A stretch of DNA of 6,771 nucleotides from assembly GCA_019314085.1 (NCBI GenBank), contig JAFCZZ010000084.1, positions 1 to 6,771 of the forward strand, written 5' to 3'. A model generated the notes under the pieces. That model did not search any database, was not told the DNA's origin, and saw only the letters and a list, made by a program, of their open reading frames with translations. Positions 1-5,770 of the stretch are shown here, one piece after another. This DNA is from Deltaproteobacteria bacterium. Lineage in GTDB: Bacteria > Desulfobacterota > Syntrophia > Syntrophales > UBA2210. The stretch's first letter is position 1; the number at the start of each line of letters is the position of its first letter. The position numbers were made by a program, and so were the translations under genes.

Positions 1-1127
1 TCATCCGGAGAAGGTGACCTATCAGCAGGAGGATTCCCTGGCTAGCTTAAGGAGACAATGGGGTTTCGTCAGACTGCTGGTGAAGCAGAAGACCCAGATC
101 CTCAATCAGTTCGAGTCTCTGCTGTACACCGCCAGTCCGGAGTTGATCACCTATTGCAAATCGGGCGTCCCGGCTTGGCTTCTGAAACTCTTGAAACAAT
201 ATCCTACAGCGGCCAAGCCCGCAAAAGCCAAAGCATCTTCGGTTGCCCGGACACCTTATGTAACTGCAGACCGCGCCAAGAAATTGGTCGACCAAGCTAA
301 AAAGAGCATCGCCTCCGCCACCGATGAAACAACCGGAAAGCTGGTTTCTGCCATGGCCGAGCAGATCATCCGCATGGAGGAGACCATCCGGATTCAAACC
401 CAGCAGATGGTCAAACAGTGCGCCATTCCGGAAATCGCTTTGCTGAAAACCTTCCCCGGAATCAGCGACGCTTCCGCTATTGGCTTGATGCTCGAAATCC
501 AGTCCGTAAAACGGTTCTCTTCCGTCAAGAAGCTGGCTGCCTTCTTCGGGCTTCATCCTGCGTTCAAAACCAGCGGCGATGGAACCAGCTCCGTCCGCAT
601 GAGCAAACAGGGACGCAAGGAACCCCGGAAGATCCTTTTTATGGTCGCCATGGTTTCCCTGACGGCCGATCCCCATATCCGGGAAATCTATGAAGCACAT
701 ACGGAAAAGGGAATGAAAAAGATGGCGGCCATTGGACTGTGTATGCACAAAATCCTGCGGATTATCTACGGCATGCTAAAAAACAATCAAGCCTATGATT
801 CCCAGGTGGACCAGGAAAACAGGGAAAACAGGACGACTCGGGAAGCAACCCACACCGCGAAAAATGAAAACCGTCGCTATGAGATGTTTAATCAGCAGGC
901 ACCGATCTCCAGGAGGCAAAACAACAAAAGGAAGGAATGGGAACAGTCCCAAGGTGATAACATCACCCAGTGCGGGATCGACGTTTCCACCCCCTCCGCT
1001 GCCTGAATTAGCAAACACAGGAGGAATTGTCCAGGTTTTACCAAATTTTCAAAGAACGACTCGCAACACTGATTGGCATAAAAATACCAACCTCTACTGT
1101 TGACTTTGAAAGGAATAACTATTTATG
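1..1127 (+). mobile_element. IS110/IS1111-family insertion sequence, right-hand part (left end outside window)
   Basis: The element is defined by its transposase gene (2-1006) plus the non-coding tail that follows it. The left end and the first part of the transposase lie outside the window. The right boundary is placed at about 1120-1137. There a 9-bp tandem direct repeat (tatttatgc, 1120-1128 and 1129-1137) occurs and the facing minus-strand gene loses its expected continuation. The 121-nt tail from 1007 holds a small hairpin (ttgg 1073-1076 with ccaa 1087-1090) and no ORF. In this family a guide RNA (bridge RNA or seekRNA) is encoded in a non-coding end of the element, on the 3' side of the transposase in IS1111-type members. 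The tail could therefore carry it, but I cannot fold or align it here. The exact boundary is inferred. Confidence 0.7.
2..1006 (+). CDS. IS110-family transposase, 5'-truncated by the window edge
   Basis: This is the recombinase that moves the insertion sequence, an RNA-guided DNA recombinase in the IS110 family. The reading frame is open back to base 2 and encodes His-Pro-Glu-Lys before the GTG at 14. That GTG is therefore probably internal, and the real start lies outside the window. Numbering from the GTG, residues 5-65 are the helical linker that follows the RuvC-like DEDD domain, which is mostly missing here. Residues 138-225 match the C-terminal Transposase_20 domain: a helix-hairpin-helix segment 'FPGISDASAIGLMLEI', then 'LAAFFGLHPAF', a Ser-Gly at 187-188 and 'SKQGRKEPRKIL'. 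The family's catalytic serine is expected in or near that Ser-Gly region. A polar Asn/Gln/Arg-rich tail of about 70 residues follows. Nothing visible in the C-terminal part is broken, so activity depends on the unseen N-terminus. Confidence 0.9.
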   Translation, partial: HPEKVTYQQEDSLASLRRQWGFVRLLVKQKTQILNQFESLLYTASPELITYCKSGVPAWLLKLLKQYPTAAKPAKAKASSVARTPYVTADRAKKLVDQAKKSIASATDETTGKLVSAMAEQIIRMEETIRIQTQQMVKQCAIPEIALLKTFPGISDASAIGLMLEIQSVKRFSSVKKLAAFFGLHPAFKTSGDGTSSVRMSKQGRKEPRKILFMVAMVSLTADPHIREIYEAHTEKGMKKMAAIGLCMHKILRIIYGMLKNNQAYDSQVDQENRENRTTREATHTAKNENRRYEMFNQQAPISRRQNNKRKEWEQSQGDNITQCGIDVSTPSAA

Positions 1128-1137
1128 CTATTTATGC
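1120..1137 (+). repeat. 9-bp tandem direct repeat at the IS/gene junction
   Basis: The unit tatttatgc occurs twice back to back, at 1120-1128 and 1129-1137. It sits exactly between the IS tail and the coding end of the facing minus-strand gene. It could be a duplicated target or core sequence, or a small slippage product. IS110-type elements usually make no long target duplication, so the origin is uncertain. The repeat itself is directly visible. Confidence 0.5.
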
Positions 1138-1484
1138 TTGCCGTTTAGCGCCTTATTTATTGGTTTGAACAACTCCCGTAGGGCTGGCCAATAAAGAATC
1201 TCGCCACTAGACAGTTGAATCCCATCTGAGAATCCGTGCGCGCTGATGTGAAGGATTGGGAGTAGACCTGGGTTCGCAGTCATTTCCTCGTGTAGGCCAA
1301 CCTTGATGGCTGCTACAAAGGATTCAAGATTTATTGCTATTCGCGAGGCACACTTGATTAGGTTCAACTCAATTGCATGACGGAGCAGATCCGCTTCAGT
1401 TCGCCCCACATAGATATCTTTAGGCGAGGGCGACTCTATGATGAAGACAAAAAACTTTAATCTCTCCCCCTGTGGAAGAACCAT
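1128..1484 (-). CDS. Caspase-like/CHAT-type protein, probably 3'-truncated by the IS
   Basis: The ORF encodes 118 aa. The ATG at 1484 is preceded by an AAGAGAG-type Shine-Dalgarno about 5 nt upstream, which supports this start. It begins 'MVLPQGERLKFFVFIIESPS', followed by a helical region (about 28-70). The segment 'LPILHISAHGFSDGIQL' (about 75-91) looks like the His-bearing strand of a caspase/CHAT fold, with His83-Gly84 as the candidate catalytic His. Next come 'GEILYWPALRELFKPIN' and a short tail ending Lys-His-Lys. In this fold the next strand should carry the catalytic Cys. It is absent: the frame stops just where the IS tail begins, at the tandem repeat 1120-1137. I infer that the IS removed the 3' half and that the product is inactive. 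Caspase-like proteins often act as proteases in bacterial immunity or cell-death systems, but no partner gene is visible. The family assignment rests on motif recognition only. There are no membrane segments. Confidence 0.65.
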   Translation of the reverse strand: MVLPQGERLKFFVFIIESPSPKDIYVGRTEADLLRHAIELNLIKCASRIAINLESFVAAIKVGLHEEMTANPGLLPILHISAHGFSDGIQLSSGEILYWPALRELFKPINKALNGKHK

Positions 1485-1525
1485 TTCAACTCTCTTTTAA
1501 CCGCTAACAATTTACATTTATTTTC

Positions 1526-1555
1526 TTTATACAAAGCAACCACTGCAACTTTGAA
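1526..1555 (-). promoter_or_regulatory. Candidate sigma70-like promoter for the caspase-like gene
   Basis: Read on the minus strand, TTCAAA (1555-1550) and TATAAA (1531-1526) are separated by 18 nt and lie about 40-70 nt upstream of the ATG at 1484. The -10 box is good and the -35 box is weak (4 of 6). The region is AT-rich, so chance matches are likely. Confidence 0.25.
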
Positions 1556-1568
1556 GTACAATAACTTT

Positions 1569-1612
1569 AAAAAAACTAAAGCCCTATCTCTCATTTTGAG
1601 AAACAGGGCTTT
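1569..1612 (-). terminator. Rho-independent terminator, minus strand
   Basis: A perfect 8-bp stem (aaagccct 1578-1585 with agggcttt 1605-1612) encloses a second perfect 5-bp stem (tctca 1589-1593 with tgaga 1597-1601) and a 3-nt loop. On the minus strand the hairpin is followed by AG and then seven T residues (complement of 1569-1575). On the plus strand no T tract follows, so it works mainly for minus-strand transcripts. It lies about 28 bp downstream of the stop of the relict minus-strand gene at 1641, and it separates that gene from the caspase-like gene. Confidence 0.65.
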
Positions 1613-1640
1613 CGATGATCAGACCATAATCCCCCCAAGG

Positions 1641-1890
1641 TTACATCTGTTCAAAAGCGCGTACGATATGTTCAAAATATGCTAAATCACTAACTCCATA
1701 ATCATGCCTTGTCAAGAAGTATTACGGTGAGACTTTCAATCGGTAATCATTGAATTTCTTTTGAAAGATATCTGAGCCTTTGTAGGTGTAGCCACTAACA
1801 ATCGCCTTCATTATAAACACGGATCTGTTCTTTGAGGTTCTCAGGAATTTTCAAGGAACGACCGGCGATGCGCGGAACATTCTGCGTCAT
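1641..1890 (-). pseudogene. Decayed small gene of unknown function (one frameshift, one in-frame stop)
   Basis: Three adjacent minus-strand pieces read like one protein. Piece 1 (ATG at 1890 to TAG at 1795) includes 'NVPRIAGRSLKIPENLKE' and 'QIRVYN'. Piece 2 is in another frame, open from about 1811 to a TAA at 1722-1724, and reads 'AIVSGYTYKGSDIFQKKF' then 'NDYRLKVSP'. Piece 3 continues in the same frame as piece 2 right after that stop and reads 'YFLTRHDYGVSDLAYFEH' then 'IVRAFEQM', ending at a TAA (1641-1643). One indel near 1800-1811 and one point mutation at 1722-1724 would restore a protein of about 85 residues. The terminator at 1569-1612 follows at the right distance. I do not recognise the family. 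The polar, helix-rich composition suggests a soluble protein. The true start may lie further upstream. A fortuitous reading is possible. Confidence 0.4.
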
Positions 1891-2193
1891 TGCTGTGCCT
1901 GGTACTGTGTACGTCTTTCATTTGACACACCATTGCTTTCCAGCGCGCTCAGCTTCCTTCAACAGGAGCACCTTATTTTTTATTCTCCTCGTTGACACAC
2001 AAGAGGAACCCGCTATCCTTTCTCAACGGAAAGACAGATTCAGGGCCTAACCGTTTAAAATAAAAAGTAAATATACAATAGTAAAGCGGGCCCGTACCAA
2101 CGCGAGGGTCAGAGGGGTTTTTCATAATTGTCGGATAAAGGGTTGCTGGAGATCAAAAGTCCTTAAGTTTGCTGGTGAGAATGCCGATGGAAC
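1891..2193. other. AT-rich intergenic stretch without a convincing gene
   Basis: I find no intact gene here. The only longer plus-strand frame (1832-2050, 72 codons) lacks a clear Shine-Dalgarno and a recognisable domain. A 9-bp direct repeat, ttgacacac, occurs at 1922-1930 and 1992-2000, and an 8-bp palindrome, cgggcccg, lies near 2087-2094. The mixed short coding-like fragments suggest eroded accessory DNA between the IS-affected region and the signalling operon. Confidence 0.4.
1992..2019 (+). promoter_or_regulatory. Candidate sigma70-like promoter, plus strand
   Basis: A perfect TTGACA (1992-1997) is followed after 16 nt by TATCCT (2014-2019), which matches the -10 consensus at 4 of 6 positions. 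It points toward the HDOD operon and would give a leader of roughly 280 nt. The first copy of the same 9-bp repeat (1922-1930) has no matching -10 box. The evidence is weak. Confidence 0.2.
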
Positions 2194-2213
2194 CATACGT
2201 AACTATACGTATG
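2194..2213. promoter_or_regulatory. Perfect dyad upstream of the HDOD operon, possible operator
   Basis: catacgta (2194-2201) and tacgtatg (2206-2213) are perfect inverted copies separated by acta. A TATGAT (2210-2215), similar to a -10 box, overlaps the right arm, although no convincing -35 box sits at the usual distance. The short spacing fits either a protein-binding dyad or a small hairpin in the leader. There is no T tract, so it is not a terminator. Confidence 0.35.
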
Positions 2214-2236
2214 ATATTCATCATGGGAGGAAAGCT

Positions 2237-2299
2237 GTGAGAGATTGTATGGGTGTTCTAAGATATCACGCACGACATGCGCAGGGGGAATCTCGCTAA
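2237..2299 (+). CDS. Short leader ORF (20 aa) just upstream of the HDOD gene
   Basis: A GTG at 2237 is preceded by a strong Shine-Dalgarno (GGGAGG, 2225-2230) at 6-nt spacing. It opens a 20-codon frame, 'VRDCMGVLRYHARHAQGESR', that ends with TAA at 2297-2299, only 4 nt before the preferred HDOD start at 2304. This is the best ribosome-binding site in the intergenic region. The ORF could act as a leader that couples translation into the HDOD gene. It matches no family I know and may instead be a by-product of a ribosome site used in another way. Confidence 0.35.
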   Translation: MRDCMGVLRYHARHAQGESR

Positions 2300-2303
2300 T
2301 ACA

Positions 2304-3569
2304 ATGGGCCTCGTTAAGATTAATCAGATAAGTCCCGGAATGTCGCTGGCCGAGGATCTGCGGGATTCCAGGGGCCGTTTTCTCCTGCCAAACGGAGCGG
2401 ATCTTACTGAAAGGCACATTCGGGTGCTCAAGATGTGGGGGGTTATTGAGGCAAACATCGAGGGCATAGCCGCAGAGGATGTGGAAGATGCTGCCGCTCT
2501 GGAGATTGATCCCGCGCTGATAGAGATGGCCGAGAAAACAGTTCGCGGGCGGTTCCGTTATTCCAACTCCGATCACCCGGTTACCCGGGAACTGCTCCGC
2601 CTCGCCACATTGCAGAAAGCGGAAGAAATGCGAAAACAGGCCGAGGAGGATGCCGAAGGCGGTGGCGGTCTTGAAGATGATACGGATTCTGATGAGATGC
2701 CGGCAGTGGAACCCGACAAAATCGATTTCCATAAATTTATACGGCGTCACATCCTGGAGCTTCCGACTCTGCCGATGATATTCCTGAAAATGAACGAGAC
2801 CATAGCCAAGCCCAACAGCTCGGCGAACGATATTGCCATGGTGATCAGTAAGGATACCAGTCTCTCCGCGCGGCTTCTCAGAATTGTCAACAGTTCCTTC
2901 TACGGTTTTCCATCCAAGATTGACAGTATATCGAGGGCAGTGGCTATCATCGGAACACGGCAGTTGAGCACACTGGCCTCCGGGGTTACGATCATAAACA
3001 TGTTCAGAGATATTCCGTCTGATATTATTGATATGCAATCATTTTGGAGGCACAGTATTGCCTGTGGTGTCAATGCGAGGATTATCGCGAGTTATCAGGG
3101 GATACAAAACACGGAGCGTCTGTTTCTCTCCGGCCTGCTTCACGACATCGGCCGTTTGATCTTATACAACTACGCGCCGGACCATGCCGTATACGCCCTT
3201 ACGAAAGCAAAAAATACCCAGGGTATGTTAAACGAAATAGAATATGAAGGTCTGGATTTCGACCATGCACAGGCGGGCGGATTGCTTCTCAAGAGGTGGA
3301 AATTGCCCCCTCTGATAGAGCATGCCGTTCAGTATCATCACACTCCGCTTAAATCCCGTGACCGCCTGGAACCTTCCATTGTGCATCTGGCAGATATCAT
3401 GGCAAATGCCATGGAAATCGGTTCGAGCGGGGAACATTTCGTTCCACCACTGGATTCGGGTGCCTGGGAATGTATAGGACTGTCGGTAAATGTTCTGGAC
3501 GTAATTATAAAACAGGCGAATCGCCACATCGAAGAGATATTGGGGTTTTTCTATTCAGATGAACACTAA
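2304..3569 (+). CDS. HDOD-domain signalling protein
   Basis: The protein has 421 aa from the ATG at 2304. I prefer this start because AGGGGGAA lies 13 nt upstream and the protein then begins 'MGLVKINQISPGMSLAEDLR', typical of this class. A start at 2277 would add 9 residues but has no ribosome site, and the frame is closed by a stop at 2259. Residues 1-50 form the small N-terminal domain often found in these proteins ('GRFLLPNGADLTERHIRVLK'). About 110-138 is an acidic, Gly-rich linker. About 145-345 is the HDOD domain ('LELPTLPMIFLKMNE' then 'ISKDTSLSARLLRIVNSSFY'). It keeps His250, His280-Asp281, His321, His345/346 and Asp364, which match the metal-ligand positions of HD hydrolases, but it has no GYP motif. 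HDOD proteins are regulatory scaffolds in motility, biofilm and stress signalling, and hydrolase activity is usually not shown. The protein is cytoplasmic. It overlaps the kinase gene downstream, which suggests joint action. Confidence 0.9.
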   Translation: MGLVKINQISPGMSLAEDLRDSRGRFLLPNGADLTERHIRVLKMWGVIEANIEGIAAEDVEDAAALEIDPALIEMAEKTVRGRFRYSNSDHPVTRELLRLATLQKAEEMRKQAEEDAEGGGGLEDDTDSDEMPAVEPDKIDFHKFIRRHILELPTLPMIFLKMNETIAKPNSSANDIAMVISKDTSLSARLLRIVNSSFYGFPSKIDSISRAVAIIGTRQLSTLASGVTIINMFRDIPSDIIDMQSFWRHSIACGVNARIIASYQGIQNTERLFLSGLLHDIGRLILYNYAPDHAVYALTKAKNTQGMLNEIEYEGLDFDHAQAGGLLLKRWKLPPLIEHAVQYHHTPLKSRDRLEPSIVHLADIMANAMEIGSSGEHFVPPLDSGAWECIGLSVNVLDVIIKQANRHIEEILGFFYSDEH

Positions 3570-5670
3570 CGGCAAAACAAAAAAAGACAGATCATACCTT
3601 GAAGAGCGGGTCCAGTATCTGGAAAATATCAATCGCTTTACGCTGGACGCGCTGGAGACAGCGGCCTCTATTGGAGACTTTCAGCCAAGTATCAGCAAGA
3701 TGCAGGACATCTCCGTCATTTTAGACGAAACAAAGACACGAATACGCACCTTGATACCGCTCAAGGACATGGCTTTTTATCTCGTGGATGAAGACAACAA
3801 CGAATTTGTCACCTCCACGGGGGAACCCTCGGAGTACCAATCATATATTGAGAAAGAGGTTGGTTTCTTTATTGATGATGGGATATTCGCCTGGACCTTG
3901 AGAGAGAAAAGGCCTGTTATCGTTTCGTCAAAACAGCACGAGCGCCGCTTTGTTCTCCATGTCATGACTACCAGTTCCCGGATACGGGGAATGTTTGTCG
4001 GTCTGCTGGAAGAGGGAGACGACGGCATCCCCGACGTATCTCTGTCGATGCTTTCCATTATTCTCCTGAACAGTTCTAATGCGTTGGAGAGCCATGAGCT
4101 GTACAACATGATCCGAGGGATCAACGAAAATATTCAGAAGAAGAAAAATTATAAGATGTTATTTGAAGCAGCACCTGACGGGGTGGAGGTCATTGACGCG
4201 CGGGGGAATATCGTTGATTGCAATAAGGCCCAGGCGATGCTGCTCGGGTATGACCATGGGGATCTTATCGGAAGCCACACCACACAGTTCTTCTGGAATG
4301 GCAACGAAGCCCTCTTTGAAGAGCGGGTGCGCAGTCTGAAGGAGAAGGGTTATCTTGAAGGCGAGATAGAGCTTGTCAGTAAGGATGGAACCGTTATTCC
4401 CGTGTGGAGGAAGGGGAGTGCGATCTATGATAAAAATAAAAAGTTTGTCGGGTATGTGGTCTACAATCGCGATCTTTCCCATCGGAAGAGGGTGGATGAG
4501 GAGAAGAAGAAACTCGAATCCGAACTCAGGCAGGCGCAGAAGATGGAGGCCATCGGCGCCCTTGCGGGCGGCGTGGCGCATGACCTGAACAACGTCTTGG
4601 GAGGTCTTGTAAGTTACCCCGATCTGCTGCTGATGCAGATCCCGGATGACAGTCCGCTGAAGAGGCCTATCCTTACCATTCAGCGGTCAGGGAAGAAGGC
4701 GGCGGCCATTGTTCAGGATCTGCTGACGCTGGCGAGGAGGGGGGTCACCGTTGAGGAGGTGGTAAACCTGAACGATGTCGTATCCGATCACTTCAAGACA
4801 CCGGAACATGAGAAGATACAGTCAATCCATCCCCATGTACGGTTCAAGATCAATCTTGAAGAAGGCCTGCCGGATATTGTTGGTTCACCGGTTCACCTGT
4901 CCAAAACGGTCATGAATTTACTCTCAAACGCGTCGGAGGCGATGTCCGATAAAGGGAAGATCACCATATCTACCGGAAGCCGGTATGTCGACCAACCCAT
5001 AGCGGGGTATGATACGGTCAAGGAGGGGGAATATACGATTCTCACGGTTTCCGACGAAGGTATGGGTATGTCGGAGGAGGACAAAAAACGGGTCTTTGAG
5101 CCCTTCTATACGAAGAAGGTCATGGGAAGGAGCGGGACGGGTCTGGGCATGGCGGTCGTGTGGGGTACCGTAAAAGATCACAACGGATATATCGATATTC
5201 AGAGTACCGAGGGAAAGGGGACAATAATTACCGTATATTTCCCGATAACAAGGAAAGAGACGAAAAAGGGTAAAACCCTTGTGCCCATTGAAGCGTACCG
5301 GGGAAAGGGGGAAACGGTTCTGGTTGTTGATGACATGGAGGAACAGAGAGAGATCGTCTCCGGTATGCTCGACAGTCTTGGGTATGCCGTCTCGTCCGCC
5401 TCAAGCGGAGAGGAGGCGGTCACGTATATGGAAACCCATGCAGTCGATCTCCTGCTCCTCGATATGATCATGGACCCCGGTATGGACGGACTTGAGACAT
5501 ACAAAAAGATCCTCAAGGACCATCCCGGTCAGAAGGCCCTCATTACCAGCGGATTCTCCGAGACAAAACGTGTCAAGGAGGCTCAGAGCCTTGGTGTCGG
5601 GGCGTATATAAAGAAACCTTTTGTGCTGGAAGAGATTGGAAGAGCTGTCAGGCATGAATTAGCTACATAA
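3559..5670 (+). CDS. Soluble hybrid histidine kinase, GAF-PAS-HisKA-HATPase-REC
   Basis: The 703-aa protein autophosphorylates on His and passes phosphate to its own receiver. Residues 1-35 look like a short coiled coil. About 40-185 is GAF-like and about 198-310 is a PAS domain ('FEAAPDGVEVIDARGNIVDC'). About 318-395 is HisKA, with the H-box 'GGVAHDLNN' and phospho-His341. About 440-562 is HATPase_c, with N-box Asn453/Asn457, G1 'DEGMGM' (499-504), F-box 'FEPFYT' (513-518) and G2 'GTGLG' (526-530). About 585-703 is REC, with Asp591/Asp592, phospho-Asp635, Ser664 and Lys686-Pro687. All key residues are present. There is no membrane segment or signal peptide, so the sensor reads an intracellular signal. 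The ATG lies inside the end of the HDOD gene (11-bp overlap, ATGAACACTAA) with only a weak ribosome site, which implies translational coupling. There is no DNA-binding output domain, so a separate phosphotransfer or regulator partner is expected. Confidence 0.93.
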   Translation: MNTNGKTKKDRSYLEERVQYLENINRFTLDALETAASIGDFQPSISKMQDISVILDETKTRIRTLIPLKDMAFYLVDEDNNEFVTSTGEPSEYQSYIEKEVGFFIDDGIFAWTLREKRPVIVSSKQHERRFVLHVMTTSSRIRGMFVGLLEEGDDGIPDVSLSMLSIILLNSSNALESHELYNMIRGINENIQKKKNYKMLFEAAPDGVEVIDARGNIVDCNKAQAMLLGYDHGDLIGSHTTQFFWNGNEALFEERVRSLKEKGYLEGEIELVSKDGTVIPVWRKGSAIYDKNKKFVGYVVYNRDLSHRKRVDEEKKKLESELRQAQKMEAIGALAGGVAHDLNNVLGGLVSYPDLLLMQIPDDSPLKRPILTIQRSGKKAAAIVQDLLTLARRGVTVEEVVNLNDVVSDHFKTPEHEKIQSIHPHVRFKINLEEGLPDIVGSPVHLSKTVMNLLSNASEAMSDKGKITISTGSRYVDQPIAGYDTVKEGEYTILTVSDEGMGMSEEDKKRVFEPFYTKKVMGRSGTGLGMAVVWGTVKDHNGYIDIQSTEGKGTIITVYFPITRKETKKGKTLVPIEAYRGKGETVLVVDDMEEQREIVSGMLDSLGYAVSSASSGEEAVTYMETHAVDLLLLDMIMDPGMDGLETYKKILKDHPGQKALITSGFSETKRVKEAQSLGVGAYIKKPFVLEEIGRAVRHELAT

Positions 5671-5720
5671 GCAACAATCTTATCCCCGCCCCTTCCGCTC
5701 CATAGAGTTATTCCCTCAGA

Positions 5721-5770
5721 TGGGGTTGCCCTGTTAACGAAGGGGCCTGCAACGCGGAGGTACAACCCCA
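5721..5770. terminator. Hairpin-forming sequence between convergent kinase genes, possible bidirectional terminator
   Basis: tggggttg (5721-5728) and caacccca (5763-5770) are perfect inverted copies around a 34-nt loop. An alternative inner stem pairs gttgc (5725-5729) with gcaac (5749-5753), plus cct/agg inside it. The location between two convergent stop codons (5670 and 5771) fits a shared terminator. Neither strand shows a clear T tract, so termination would have to be weak or Rho-assisted. Confidence 0.3.

Noticed and set aside
47..748. Long minus-strand open frame (233 codons) opposite the transposase.
   Set aside because: It is a shadow frame of the IS110 transposase. It has Gly/Cys/His-rich, low-quality composition and no domain.
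1578..1612. The hairpin considered as a plus-strand terminator.
   Set aside because: No T tract follows on the plus strand and no plus-strand gene ends before it. The minus-strand reading is better.
1832..2050. A 72-codon plus-strand frame with 'VIAVPGTVY' and 'HLTHHC', resembling the start of a REP-associated tyrosine transposase.
   Set aside because: The similarity is short and nothing after it fits the family. The frame overlaps the better-supported minus-strand relict, and there is no ribosome site. It could be a very eroded fragment, but I cannot support it.
1921..2050. Minus-strand coding-like piece 'KVLLLKEAERAGKQWCVK' upstream of the relict gene.
   Set aside because: It is too short, has no clear start or family, and can be joined to the relict gene only by further assumed frameshifts.
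2085..2095. cgggcccg palindrome considered as a terminator or binding site.
   Set aside because: An 8-bp GC palindrome without a T tract or nearby partner is expected by chance.
2163..3038. Minus-strand open frame of 291 codons opposite the HDOD gene.
   Set aside because: The plus strand carries a clear HDOD protein across this stretch. The antisense translation has no domain and an atypical composition.
4159..4581. Minus-strand 140-codon frame inside the hybrid kinase.
   Set aside because: It is antisense to the PAS and HisKA domains, which are clearly coding. It has no recognisable motif.
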